A stretch of 64,000 nucleotides of DNA, taken from assembly GCF_008638345.1 (NCBI RefSeq), contig NZ_VTVA01000007.1, forward strand, positions 56,231 through 120,230, written 5' to 3'. Origin of the DNA: Pseudomonas saliphila. GTDB taxonomy: Bacteria > Pseudomonadota > Gammaproteobacteria > Pseudomonadales > Pseudomonadaceae. The stretch's first letter is position 1. Every line of letters begins with the position of its first letter. The position numbers were made by a program, and so were the translations under genes. This document shows, piece after piece, positions 49,483-57,808 of the stretch. The notes beneath the pieces are model-generated. The model saw nothing but the letters and a program-made list of their open reading frames with translations. It did no database searches and had not been told where the DNA came from.

Positions 49483-50654
49483 ATGACATCGTCATTGTAG
49501 AAGCAGTACGAACCCCGGTTGGCCGCTTTCGCGGCAGCCTGGCCGGGGTACGGGCCGATCACCTTGGATCGCTGGTCATCAATGAATTGCTTCAGCGGAC
49601 GGGTCTGTCCGCCGAGCAAATCGATGACGTGATCTTCGGTTGCGTGACGCAGATCGGTGAACAGTCGGCCAACATAGCGCGTACTGCTCTGCTGGGTGCG
49701 GGCTGGCCGGCTTCGGTGCCGGGACTGACGCTGGATCGCAAATGTGGTTCAGGCGAGGCAGCGGTGCACGCGGCCATGGGCGCTATTGCTGCCGGTGCAG
49801 CGGATATCGTGGTAGCAGGCGGCGCGGAGAACATGAGCCGGGTGCCCATGGGCAGCAATCGGGACCTTCACGGCGAAGCCTTCGGCTGGAAAGCCACGGA
49901 GCAGTACGAGCTGACCTCGCAGGGTGAAGCGGCAGAGCGCGTCGCTGAAAAGTGGCAGATCAGCCGCGAAGAACTGGATGCCTTCGCCCTGGAAAGCCAT
50001 CGCCGTGCTGCGGCTGCCGTCGATGCGGGGCACTTCGATCGGGAGATCGTGCCGGTGCCGGTGGGCGAGTACTGCGAAAAGGGTTACGAGGGGTTCACCG
50101 GCCTGTTCGCCGCCGACGAAACCATTCGTCGCGATACATCCCTGGAAAAGCTGGCCACGCTGAAAACCAGCTTCCGTCCGGAAAACGGGCGGGCAACAGC
50201 TGGAAACTCGTCGCAGATTTCCGATGGCGCCGCTGCGCTGATGTTGATGTCGGCCGAAACAGCCTCAAGACTGGGATTGAAGGCACGGGCACGGATCAAA
50301 TCGATCACAACAGTGGGCGCTGACCCGACACTGATGCTGACAGGTCCGATTTCAGCTACTTACAAAATTCTGGCCAAGTCAGGCCTGCAGCTTGCGGACA
50401 TCGACCTGTTCGAAATCAATGAGGCGTTTGCTTCGGTGCCGATTGCTTGGCTCAAGGAAACGGGTGCTCCGGCGGACCGCTTGAACGTCAACGGCGGCGC
50501 CGTAGCGCTGGGGCATCCGCTGGGCGCCAGTGGTGCGCGTATCATGACGTCTATGCTCAACGAGCTCGAACGTCGGAACGGTCGTTATGCCCTGCAAGCG
50601 ATCTGCTGCGCCGGTGGCATGGGCACCGCGACCCTGATCGAGCGCCTTCCCTAA
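49479..50654 (+). CDS. ditO: Acetyl-CoA C-acyltransferase (thiolase)
   Basis: A 391-residue true thiolase. The nucleophile Cys is in LTLDRKCGSGEAAVHAA near residue 88, NVNGGAVALGHPLGASGAR carries the catalytic His, and AICCAGGMGTA near the C-terminus carries the second Cys. Unlike ditF, all catalytic residues are present. It is translationally coupled to ditN, so the two perform the last two beta-oxidation steps, releasing acetyl-CoA or propionyl-CoA from a diterpenoid-derived acyl-CoA. Confidence 0.9.
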   Translation: MNDIVIVEAVRTPVGRFRGSLAGVRADHLGSLVINELLQRTGLSAEQIDDVIFGCVTQIGEQSANIARTALLGAGWPASVPGLTLDRKCGSGEAAVHAAMGAIAAGAADIVVAGGAENMSRVPMGSNRDLHGEAFGWKATEQYELTSQGEAAERVAEKWQISREELDAFALESHRRAAAAVDAGHFDREIVPVPVGEYCEKGYEGFTGLFAADETIRRDTSLEKLATLKTSFRPENGRATAGNSSQISDGAAALMLMSAETASRLGLKARARIKSITTVGADPTLMLTGPISATYKILAKSGLQLADIDLFEINEAFASVPIAWLKETGAPADRLNVNGGAVALGHPLGASGARIMTSMLNELERRNGRYALQAICCAGGMGTATLIERLP

Positions 50655-50694
50655 CCTGACAGCGCCGATTCAGGTCGGTGCAGGGTGGTCTTGT

Positions 50695-51204
50695 ATGTCG
50701 AGGATTACACCGGTTCCGCTTTCGGCTTTGCCCGAGAGTCTGGCGACTGCCCTGGCCCGAGGTCTGGGTTCAGGGATGCTCAGTTCGAGTGTGCCTGTCC
50801 AGGTCTGGGCGCACCGTCCAGCGATAGCGCAAGCTTGGCTTTCGTTGCTCGAGCAGTTTCACACACAGAGTTTGCTGGGTGAGCGGCTCAAAGAGCTGGT
50901 TCGCCTGAAGATCGCCAGCATTACTACCTGCAAAGCTTGTCAACTGGCGAGAAAATCGGATGAAGTGAGCGAGGATGATATCGCCTGCCTGGCAACAGAC
51001 AGTGACCGTTTTTCCCCGCCCGAGCAGGCAGCCCTGCGCTACGCTGAGCTTTTTGCCGGTGACTACATGGAGTTGGGTGACCAGCACTATGCAGCCCTGG
51101 CGGAATTCTTCAGCCTGGCTGAAGTTACCGAACTCAACATGTATTGCGCGCTAATGCTGGCCGGCGGCCGCATGACCTATGTCCAACAAGCCTATGAGGA
51201 TTGA
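50695..51204 (+). CDS. Carboxymuconolactone decarboxylase/AhpD-like protein
   Basis: A 169-residue all-helical protein of the CMD/AhpD superfamily. It shows GERLKELVRLKIASITTCKACQLARKSD with a CxxC pair (CKAC) and a downstream Arg/Lys-rich helix, then FSPPEQAALRYAELFAG and VTELNMYCALMLAGGRM. The CxxC suggests a peroxidase or redox-partner role, as in AhpD, rather than lactone decarboxylation. It follows ditO by 40 bases and precedes a glutathione-peroxidase gene by 2 bases. Together they may protect against peroxides leaked by oxygenases; this is inference. Confidence 0.75.
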   Translation: MSRITPVPLSALPESLATALARGLGSGMLSSSVPVQVWAHRPAIAQAWLSLLEQFHTQSLLGERLKELVRLKIASITTCKACQLARKSDEVSEDDIACLATDSDRFSPPEQAALRYAELFAGDYMELGDQHYAALAEFFSLAEVTELNMYCALMLAGGRMTYVQQAYED

Positions 51205-51206
51205 TT

Positions 51207-51752
51207 ATGAACACTGAACTGCAACAGATCTCTCTGAAAAAAATGGATGGCACCAGCACTACGCTCGGCGAGTTCGAAGGCAAAGTGGTACTGATTGTCA
51301 ACGTGGCGTCCCGTTGCGGGCTCACACCACAGTATTCAGCGCTTGAAAAACTATACCGTGAGAAGCAGGACGCGGGATTGGTGGTGTTGGGTTTTCCCGC
51401 CAACGATTTCAAAGCGCAGGAGCCCGGCACTGATGAAGAAATTGCCAGTTTTTGCAGCAGCACCTATGACGTCACGTTCCCCTTGTTCTCGAAAATCAGC
51501 GTGCAGGGCGAACAGCAACATCCGCTTTACAAAGCGCTGACCGCTGCCGCGCCGGAAGCAATAGGTGATGGCCCCATGCGCTCGAAGCTGGCGGGATATG
51601 GCATTGAGCCGAACGCGGCACCAGAGGTGCTGTGGAACTTCGAGAAGTTTCTGGTGAACCGCGACGGTCAAGTCGTGGCGCGCTTTGCCCCTGACGTGGA
51701 TATGAGCGAGCCCCAAGGGCTGGCAGTTATCGATGAATGGTTGGCCCGTTGA
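51207..51752 (+). CDS. Glutathione peroxidase family protein (Cys type)
   Basis: A 181-residue thiol peroxidase. The peroxidatic Cys is in VNVASRCGLTPQYSALEKLY, GFPANDFKAQEPGTDEEIASFC supplies the second conserved segment (Asn where many homologues have Gln), and VLWNFEKFLVNRDG holds Trp-Asn-Phe. It uses Cys, not selenocysteine. ATG at 51207 with GAGGA is preferred over an in-frame TTG two codons earlier. It lies between the AhpD-like gene and the P450 gene, and removal of hydroperoxides from uncoupled P450 or dioxygenase turnover is a plausible reason for its presence. Confidence 0.88.
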   Translation: MNTELQQISLKKMDGTSTTLGEFEGKVVLIVNVASRCGLTPQYSALEKLYREKQDAGLVVLGFPANDFKAQEPGTDEEIASFCSSTYDVTFPLFSKISVQGEQQHPLYKALTAAAPEAIGDGPMRSKLAGYGIEPNAAPEVLWNFEKFLVNRDGQVVARFAPDVDMSEPQGLAVIDEWLAR

Positions 51753-51849
51753 AAAACGGTTATTGAGCAATATACCTAAAATAGTTCAAATTCTGCTCGT
51801 TCAGGCATAAGCTGAAAAGCGATGCCAGGAACAACAAGAGGATAGCGTC

Positions 51850-53124
51850 ATGTCTGAACAGAACAAAAGCAACCTTGAACAGGTGTTCGCCGATGTGGCG
51901 AGCAATTATCAGGGCACCGATATTGACCTGCATGCGGCCTATGCCGAGATGCGCAAGAATAGCCCGGTGCTGGAAGGGAACTTCATGGAGCGCCTTGGGG
52001 TTCCGTCGATAGCGGGTGTAGACCCTGATCGGCCCTGTTTCACTCTGTTCAAATACGACGACGTCATGCACGTCATGCGTGACGCTACCCAATTTACCAG
52101 CGGGTTCATTGCAGAAGGGCTGGGCGCTTTCTTTGATGGATTGATCCTGACCGCAATGGACGGTGATCAGCACAAGAACATGCGCAACCTCCTGCAGCCG
52201 GTATTCATGCCGGACACGGTCAACCGCTGGAAGGAAGATCGCATCGACAAGGTCATTCGTGAGGAATTTCTGACTCCGATGGCGCCGCAGAAGGGTGCGG
52301 ATCTGATGGATTTTGCCCTGTATTTTCCGATCCGGGTGATCTATTCGCTGATCGGCTTTCCCAACGACCAGCCTGAAAAAATCAAGCAGTACGCTGCCTG
52401 GGCACTGGCCATTCTCGCCGGTCCGCAGGTCGATCCGGCCAAGGCCCAGGCGGCCAGGAAAGCCGCCATGGAAGCGGTGGTTGCGCTCTATGATGCGATC
52501 AAGATCGTCGTTGCCGAGCGCCGCGCCGAGGGTGGGGAAGGCGATGATCTTATCAGCCGCCTGATCCGTGCCGAATATGAAGGTCGCTCGCTTGATGACC
52601 ATGAAATCACCACCTTCGTACGCTCGCTGCTGCCTGCGGCGGGAGAAACTACCACCCGGACATTCGGCACGCTGATGACGCTGCTGCTGGAAAGCCCGGA
52701 ACTGCTGGAGCGCGTGCGCAACGACCGCAGCCTGGTGAACAAAGCGATCGACGAATCCATTCGTTTCGAACCGGTTGCGACGTTCAAGGTGCGCCAGACA
52801 GCTGAGGAAACCGAAATTCGCGGCGTTAAGATTCCCAAGGGGGCGATGGTGTCGTGCATCGTCAGCTCAGCCAACCGGGACGAGGAGTTCTTTGACAACG
52901 CCAATACCTTTGATATTGACCGTCGGCAGCGTCCGTCCTTCGGTTTTGGTTTCGGCCCGCACATGTGCATTGGCCAGTTCGTCGCCAAGACTGAAATCAA
53001 CTGCGCCCTGAACGCAGTGTTGGACATGTTTCCAAATATCCGTCTCGATCCTTCCAAGCCGGCCCCGGAAATTACCGGCGCGCAGCTGCGCGGACCGCAT
53101 AAATTGCACGTCCTTTGGGACTGA
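51850..53124 (+). CDS. ditQ: Cytochrome P450, probable diterpenoid hydroxylase (CYP226A-like)
   Basis: A 424-residue soluble P450. The I-helix is LPAAGETTTRTFG (Ala264-Gly-Glu-Thr267), the K-helix ESIR (Glu302, Arg305), and the haem loop SFGFGFGPHMCIGQFVAKTE has Cys373. DitQ (CYP226A group) hydroxylates dehydroabietic acid, and the present gene has the same operon position. It differs strongly from the P450 at 24001. AGAGG lies near the ATG. It ends the operon that began at 46606, with a clear terminator after it. It needs a ferredoxin; none is adjacent. Confidence 0.85.
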   Translation: MSEQNKSNLEQVFADVASNYQGTDIDLHAAYAEMRKNSPVLEGNFMERLGVPSIAGVDPDRPCFTLFKYDDVMHVMRDATQFTSGFIAEGLGAFFDGLILTAMDGDQHKNMRNLLQPVFMPDTVNRWKEDRIDKVIREEFLTPMAPQKGADLMDFALYFPIRVIYSLIGFPNDQPEKIKQYAAWALAILAGPQVDPAKAQAARKAAMEAVVALYDAIKIVVAERRAEGGEGDDLISRLIRAEYEGRSLDDHEITTFVRSLLPAAGETTTRTFGTLMTLLLESPELLERVRNDRSLVNKAIDESIRFEPVATFKVRQTAEETEIRGVKIPKGAMVSCIVSSANRDEEFFDNANTFDIDRRQRPSFGFGFGPHMCIGQFVAKTEINCALNAVLDMFPNIRLDPSKPAPEITGAQLRGPHKLHVLWD

Positions 53125-53142
53125 ATTAGCCGCACCAGTATC

Positions 53143-53185
53143 AAGCAGGCCTCGCTGAAAACCGGCCGGAGGCCTGCTTGTTTCC
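53143..53185 (+). terminator. Intrinsic terminator after ditQ
   Basis: An 11-base perfect stem (AAGCAGGCCTC/GAGGCCTGCTT) with a 15-base loop is followed by GTTTCCTT. Confidence 0.85.
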
Positions 53186-53250
53186 TTGTCTCCAGCGAAT
53201 CGAGGGGGGTAGCTCAGGCAAGATCCTCCGTGATTACCCAAAAAGATATA

Positions 53251-53271
53251 GACACAAATCAAAAATGTGTT
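53251..53271. promoter_or_regulatory. 21-bp operator-like element, copy 3 (upstream of second amidohydrolase)
   Basis: GACACA-N9-TGTGTT, with arms one base longer than in the other copies. It is 71 bases before the start at 53342. It matches the copy at 62068 at all eight left-arm bases (GACACAAA) and at GTGT. Confidence 0.65.
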
Positions 53272-53341
53272 TAAATCCATTCTGATCTGAACTAACATCA
53301 TAGAACAAACACAATCCGCGAACAGCGAAGGGGAATACACC

Positions 53342-54649
53342 ATGAATCTCGAAGACCTCATCCTCGTCAGTGTGGACGACCATGCGATCGAGCCGCCGGA
53401 CGCCTTCAAACACCACATGCCTGAAAAATTTAAAGGTCGCGAGCCGCACGTCGAAAAGCGTGGCGAGCGTGATGTATGGGTATTCGAAGAAGAAGCTACC
53501 GGCTACATGGGTCTCAACTCTGTAGTGGGGCGTCCAAAGGAAGAGTACGGGATGGAACCGCTGGGTTACGACCAGATGCGTCGTGGTACCTGGGATGTGA
53601 AAGCGCGTGTCGATGACATGAACGCCAACGGCGTGCTGGGCTCACTGTGCTTCCCGACCTTCCCTGGCTTTGCCGGTCAGCGTTTCCAGACCCATGCCAA
53701 CCGGGAAATCGCCCTGGCGGCGATCCAGGCCTACAACGACTGGCACCTGTACGACTGGTGTAACGCCATGCCGGGTCGATTCATTCCCCTGATGCTGGTC
53801 CCTTACTGGGACATGAAAGCCGCCGTCGCCGAGATCAAGCGTCTGTCTGCCCAGGGTGTGCACGCGCTGTCATTTTCTGACAATCCCGCCCGCCTGGGTT
53901 ATCCGTCTATTCACGACGAATACTGGGACCCGATGTGGAAAGCTTGCGCCGATAACAACGTGGTGATCTGCTGCCATATCGGTTCCGGCGGCAAAGCTGA
54001 ACACGCCTCGGACCTGTCGCCTATTGACGCCTGGATTACTACCATGCCGATTTCGATCGCCAACGCGGCGGCCGACTGGATCTGGGCTCCCATGTGGAAA
54101 AAGTTTCCGACCCTGCGCATGGCGCTTTCAGAGGGCAGCATCGGCTGGGTGCCTTATCTCCTCGAGCGGGCTGATTTCACCCACCGTCATCACAAAGCCT
54201 GGACCAATGCGGACTTCGGCGGAAAAATGCCGAGTGACATCTTCTTCAAGCACTTCGTTACCTGCTTTATCGAAGACAACTTCGGATTGCAGAATCTCAA
54301 GTTCATGAACGAAGACATGGTTACCTGGGAAAGCGACTATCCGCATTCCGATTGCACCTGGCCGCATTCTCCGGAAACGACCTGGGCGCATCTGAAAAAC
54401 CTGACCGACACGCAGATCAACAAGGTGACGCATCTCAACGCCATGCGTGAGTTCTCCTACGATCCGATCTCTATCTTTGGTCGTGAGAACTGCACCGTCG
54501 GCGCATTGCGCGCCCAGGCGACGCATGTCAGCACCGAGCCTGCTCTGGGTCTTGGCGGTGCCGAAGTCACGCGTAAAGATGGCAAGCCCATCACCTCGGG
54601 CGACATCGCCGCGATGTTTGCAAGTGCAGACGCCAAAACGGCTATCTGA
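53342..54649 (+). CDS. Amidohydrolase_2 family protein, second copy
   Basis: A 435-residue TIM-barrel metal hydrolase. The first strand is ILVSVDDHAIEPPDAF (Asp/His ligands), followed by NNVVICCHIGSGG, LRMALSEGSIGWVPYLLERAD and MVTWESDYPHSDCTWPHS with the catalytic Asp. It is longer than the copy at 46606 and only distantly alike. Such proteins are frequent in steroid and terpenoid clusters, but the reaction is unknown. It is the first gene after the 21-bp element and is followed by the two-subunit acyl-CoA dehydrogenase genes 110 bases on. Confidence 0.83.
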   Translation: MNLEDLILVSVDDHAIEPPDAFKHHMPEKFKGREPHVEKRGERDVWVFEEEATGYMGLNSVVGRPKEEYGMEPLGYDQMRRGTWDVKARVDDMNANGVLGSLCFPTFPGFAGQRFQTHANREIALAAIQAYNDWHLYDWCNAMPGRFIPLMLVPYWDMKAAVAEIKRLSAQGVHALSFSDNPARLGYPSIHDEYWDPMWKACADNNVVICCHIGSGGKAEHASDLSPIDAWITTMPISIANAAADWIWAPMWKKFPTLRMALSEGSIGWVPYLLERADFTHRHHKAWTNADFGGKMPSDIFFKHFVTCFIEDNFGLQNLKFMNEDMVTWESDYPHSDCTWPHSPETTWAHLKNLTDTQINKVTHLNAMREFSYDPISIFGRENCTVGALRAQATHVSTEPALGLGGAEVTRKDGKPITSGDIAAMFASADAKTAI

Positions 54650-54661
54650 CGCTTGGACTAA

Positions 54662-54700
54662 CGCCTCTCCTTGCCATCGGCCGCCGCCGGTGGTGAGGCG
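54662..54700 (+). terminator. Hairpin after the second amidohydrolase gene
   Basis: CGCCTC pairs with GAGGCG, and an inner CCATCGG/CCGGTGG stem adds to the fold. No T-run follows, so it may only attenuate or punctuate the transcript. Confidence 0.35.
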
Positions 54701-54759
54701 AGGGCCAACCAACAAACCTGCTTTCTGCATTGCTTCGAGCAGTTGAGGGTGTCTTGTTG

Positions 54760-55911
54760 ATGAGTATTTCCCAATTTAACTACAGCACCATACCGTCAGA
54801 AGCTGAAGCGCTGCGTGCTGACGTCAGGGCGTTTATCGAACAGACCCTGCAGGATTATCCGGCGGTCAAACGAGCCTATTCATGGATGGGATTCGACGCC
54901 GAGTTCAGTCGCCTGCTCGGGCAGAAAGGCTGGCTGGGTATGGCGCTGCCAAAACGCTACGGCGGGGCAGAGGCATCGCCCTTTGCACGCTATGTGATTA
55001 TTGAAGAGTTGCTTGCTGCGGGTGCGCCGGTATCGGCCCACTGGATCGCTGATCGGCAAAGCGCGCCGCTGATCCTGCGCTTTGGCACCGAAGCTCAGAA
55101 GGAAAAATACCTGCCGCCGATCTGCCGCGGCGAAAGCTATTTCTGTATCGGGATGAGCGAGCCGAACTCCGGCTCCGATCTGGCGTCCATCAAGTCCAAC
55201 GCCCAGCGCGTCGACAATGGCTGGCTGGTCAATGGTCAGAAAGTATGGACCACCAATGCCCAGCATTCGCATTACATGATTGCGTTGCTGCGCACCGGTA
55301 ACAAGGAAGAAAGCGGCCGCCACGGCGGCATGTCGCAGTTCATCATCGATCTGAGTCTGCCCGGCGTCACGATTCGGCCAATTGCCGACCTGGCGGGCGG
55401 CGAGCATTTCAATGAAGTGTTTCTGGATAACGTACGCCTGGATGCGGACGCGCTGGTAGGTGAAGAGGGCAACGGCTGGGGACAGGTGACTGCCGAGCTG
55501 GCATTCGAGCGCAGTGGCCCGGAGCGTTTCCTCAGCAGCATTGCGCTGCTGCACACGGCCATCAAGGCTATTGGCCCCGAGCCCGACGCGCTGCAGGCTC
55601 GGGAAATAGGCCGTATCACCGCCCGATTGCTGACGCTGCGTAACATGTCGCTAGCGGTAACCAGGCAGTTGAGCGACGGTGAGAACCCGGCCTGGGCTGC
55701 CTCCTGTGTTAAAGATTTGGGTAATGTTTTTGAACAGGACCTCCCGGAAATAGTACAGGTGCTGGTTGAAGAGCAACCCCAGGTGGGCGGTGGGTCCGAT
55801 CACGCCCAGGTGCTTGCCTACCTGACCCAGATGGCGCCGTCTTTCTCATTGCGCGGAGGCACTCGCGAGATCCTTCGCGGAATCATTGCACGTGGATTGG
55901 GGCTCAGATAA
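54760..55911 (+). CDS. Acyl-CoA dehydrogenase, subunit 1 of a probable heteromer
   Basis: A 383-residue acyl-CoA dehydrogenase with the flavin motifs CIGMSEPNSGSDLASIKSNA, VNGQKVWTTNAQHSHYMI and the C-terminal SFSLRGGTREILRGIIARGLGLR. The next gene, starting in a TAATG overlap, is also an acyl-CoA dehydrogenase but shorter and divergent. Such pairs form alpha2beta2 enzymes (the FadE28-FadE29/ChsE type) that act on bulky polycyclic CoA esters. ATG at 54760 is chosen over an upstream in-frame TTG. A role in desaturating a diterpenoid side chain or ring remnant is inferred. Confidence 0.85.
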   Translation: MSISQFNYSTIPSEAEALRADVRAFIEQTLQDYPAVKRAYSWMGFDAEFSRLLGQKGWLGMALPKRYGGAEASPFARYVIIEELLAAGAPVSAHWIADRQSAPLILRFGTEAQKEKYLPPICRGESYFCIGMSEPNSGSDLASIKSNAQRVDNGWLVNGQKVWTTNAQHSHYMIALLRTGNKEESGRHGGMSQFIIDLSLPGVTIRPIADLAGGEHFNEVFLDNVRLDADALVGEEGNGWGQVTAELAFERSGPERFLSSIALLHTAIKAIGPEPDALQAREIGRITARLLTLRNMSLAVTRQLSDGENPAWAASCVKDLGNVFEQDLPEIVQVLVEEQPQVGGGSDHAQVLAYLTQMAPSFSLRGGTREILRGIIARGLGLR

Positions 55912-56984
55912 TGCGAGAACTTTATGAATCGACGATAGAACGCTTGCTGGGTGACATTGCCACGCCCGAATACATCCGCGCGGCTGAGTCGGGTGCCTGG
56001 TCTGCCGATCTCTGGAGCGCGCTGGAGGACAACGGCATCCTGTTGGCAGGCGCGCCGGAAGCTGCCGGTGGCGCAGAGGCCAGTTGGTCCGAGCTGTTTG
56101 TTATCGCCCGCGCCGCAGGCCGGTTCGCAGCGCCCGTTCCGCTGGTTGAAATGTTGCTGGGCAACTGGTTGCTGGAGAAGGCCGGTATCGGCGCCCGCAG
56201 CGGTGTGCTGACGATCGCTACCGACTCTGCCTTGCAGTGGAACGGTGACAGGATTTCCGGCGAGCTGCGTCAGGTTCCATGGGGACGGCACGCCGAACTG
56301 GTAGTTGCGGTGGTAGGGGCGGGAGCCGAAAGCGCTGTTTTGCTACTGGAGCCGGCCGCAGCGGAAAACATCGTGCAGGGAACCAATATTGCCGGTGAGC
56401 CTCGCGATACGCTGCAGTTCACCGCAGCGAACGTCATGGCATCGGCACCTTTGCCCGCCGGGCTCAGCGAGTCGGTCTTGCTTACCGGTGGCGCCATGTT
56501 GCGCTCCGCTCAGATGGCTGGCGCGCTGACCGCATTGATGGAACTCACCTCCGGTTACGCGGCGGATCGCAAGCAATTCGGGCGGCCCATTGCGGCATTC
56601 CAGGCGATCCAGCAGCAGCTGGCTGTACTGGCGGAGCAGACGGCCGCAGCGAACATCGCAGCCGAAGCCGCCTTCGTTGAATCCAACGACCACCTGGCTG
56701 CCTTCAGTATCGCTGCGGGCAAGATAAGCACCGCCGAGGCGGCGAGTCTCGGGGCGGGGATTGGTCACTCAGTGCACGGCGCTATCGGCTTTACTCAGGA
56801 ATACACGCTGCACCTGCTGACCCGTCGCCTGTGGGCATGGCGGGGTGAATACGGATCATCGACGTTCTGGAGCAAGCTGCTCGGTGCGCATGTGTGCGCC
56901 GCCGGCGCCCAGAACTTCTGGCCCGCTATTACTCATGCGCAGCAACAACAGCTGATCGTCCCGACACAAGGATCACCTCTATGA
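55911..56984 (+). CDS. Acyl-CoA dehydrogenase, subunit 2 of a probable heteromer
   Basis: A 357-residue divergent acyl-CoA dehydrogenase. The N-terminal helical part is IERLLGDIATPEYIRAAESG, and the C-terminal half holds YAADRKQFGRPIAAFQAIQQQLAVLAEQ (Arg for flavin of the partner) and HSVHGAIGFTQEYTLHLLTRRLWAW. The middle beta-domain lacks the usual flavin loop seen in subunit 1. It overlaps subunit 1 by TAATG and the enoyl-CoA hydratase by ATGA, so the three are translated together. It is expected to complement subunit 1 to make one complete active site. Confidence 0.83.
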   Translation: MRELYESTIERLLGDIATPEYIRAAESGAWSADLWSALEDNGILLAGAPEAAGGAEASWSELFVIARAAGRFAAPVPLVEMLLGNWLLEKAGIGARSGVLTIATDSALQWNGDRISGELRQVPWGRHAELVVAVVGAGAESAVLLLEPAAAENIVQGTNIAGEPRDTLQFTAANVMASAPLPAGLSESVLLTGGAMLRSAQMAGALTALMELTSGYAADRKQFGRPIAAFQAIQQQLAVLAEQTAAANIAAEAAFVESNDHLAAFSIAAGKISTAEAASLGAGIGHSVHGAIGFTQEYTLHLLTRRLWAWRGEYGSSTFWSKLLGAHVCAAGAQNFWPAITHAQQQQLIVPTQGSPL

Positions 56985-57781
56985 GCGAGTTTCTACAGGT
57001 ACAACGCAACGGCGGAGTAGCGGTAGTCAGGATGAATAGTCCTGAAACACGCAACGCCTTGTCCGAACCGTCCCAGATGCAAGAGTTTGTCGACCTCTGC
57101 CGCGATCTGCGACGCGACCAGAGCGTCAGAGTCATGGTCCTGACCGGTAACGGAAAGGCCTTTTGTGCGGGTGGCAACATCAAGGACATGCAGAATCGCG
57201 AGGGCATTTTTGCCGGCTCGCCGTATGACCTGCGCGATACCTACCGCAACGGCATCCAGCAGATTCCGCTGGCGCTCTACGAACTGGACATTCCGATTAT
57301 CGCTGCGGTAAACGGACCCGCTATTGGGGCAGGGCTCGATCTGGCGTGCATGTGTGATATCCGTATCGCCAGCAACAAAGCCCTGTTCGCCGAAAGCTTT
57401 GTGAAACTAGGGATTGTGCCGGGTGACGGCGGCGCCTGGTTGCTGCCACGCATCATTGGTATCCCCAAGGCCAGCCTGATGGCGTTCACGGGCGACACCA
57501 TCGATGCGGCCAAGGCACTTGAATGGGGCCTGGTTGAGCAGATTTGCACGCCAGAGGCGCTAGAGTCGGAAGCGTTGGCGTTGGCCGAGCGCATCGCCCG
57601 GAACCCGGGGCACGCCCTGCGTCTGTGCAAGCGGCTGCTGCGCGAAGGGCAGCACATGCGTCTGGACTCACTGCTCGAGCTGTCGGCCGCCTATCAGTCT
57701 CTGGCTCACCACACTGAAGATCACCGCGAAGCGGTCAGTGCGTTTGTAGAGAAGCGCGAACCGAATTTCAAAGACAAATAA
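56981..57781 (+). CDS. Enoyl-CoA hydratase/isomerase family protein
   Basis: A 266-residue crotonase-fold enzyme. It has GNGKAFCAGGNIKDM (oxyanion-hole strand 1), PIIAAVNGPAIGAGLDLACMCDIRIAS (oxyanion-hole strand 2), and ALFAESFVKLGIVPGDGGAWLLPR. One family catalytic Glu is present in FAESF; the second position in GIVPGDGG is Asp, so it could be a hydratase, isomerase or hydrolase. ATG at 56981 overlaps the preceding stop; an earlier in-frame start at 56894 lies inside the dehydrogenase gene. It likely hydrates the product of the two-subunit dehydrogenase. Confidence 0.86.
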   Translation: MSEFLQVQRNGGVAVVRMNSPETRNALSEPSQMQEFVDLCRDLRRDQSVRVMVLTGNGKAFCAGGNIKDMQNREGIFAGSPYDLRDTYRNGIQQIPLALYELDIPIIAAVNGPAIGAGLDLACMCDIRIASNKALFAESFVKLGIVPGDGGAWLLPRIIGIPKASLMAFTGDTIDAAKALEWGLVEQICTPEALESEALALAERIARNPGHALRLCKRLLREGQHMRLDSLLELSAAYQSLAHHTEDHREAVSAFVEKREPNFKDK

Positions 57782-57808
57782 TGAGCCTGCTCAAAGGAGA
57801 CCATCACG

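Noticed and set aside
49479..50654. ditO as another DitF-like aldolase
   Set aside because: It keeps both catalytic Cys positions and the NxxGG...GHP box, so it is a genuine thiolase.
30438..53124. Steroid or biphenyl degradation cluster
   Set aside because: Extradiol, DUF35/Ltp2-like and two-subunit dehydrogenase genes also fit steroids, but the steroid ring enzymes (KstD-, KshA-, HsaA- and HsaD-like) are absent and the gene order fits dit clusters.
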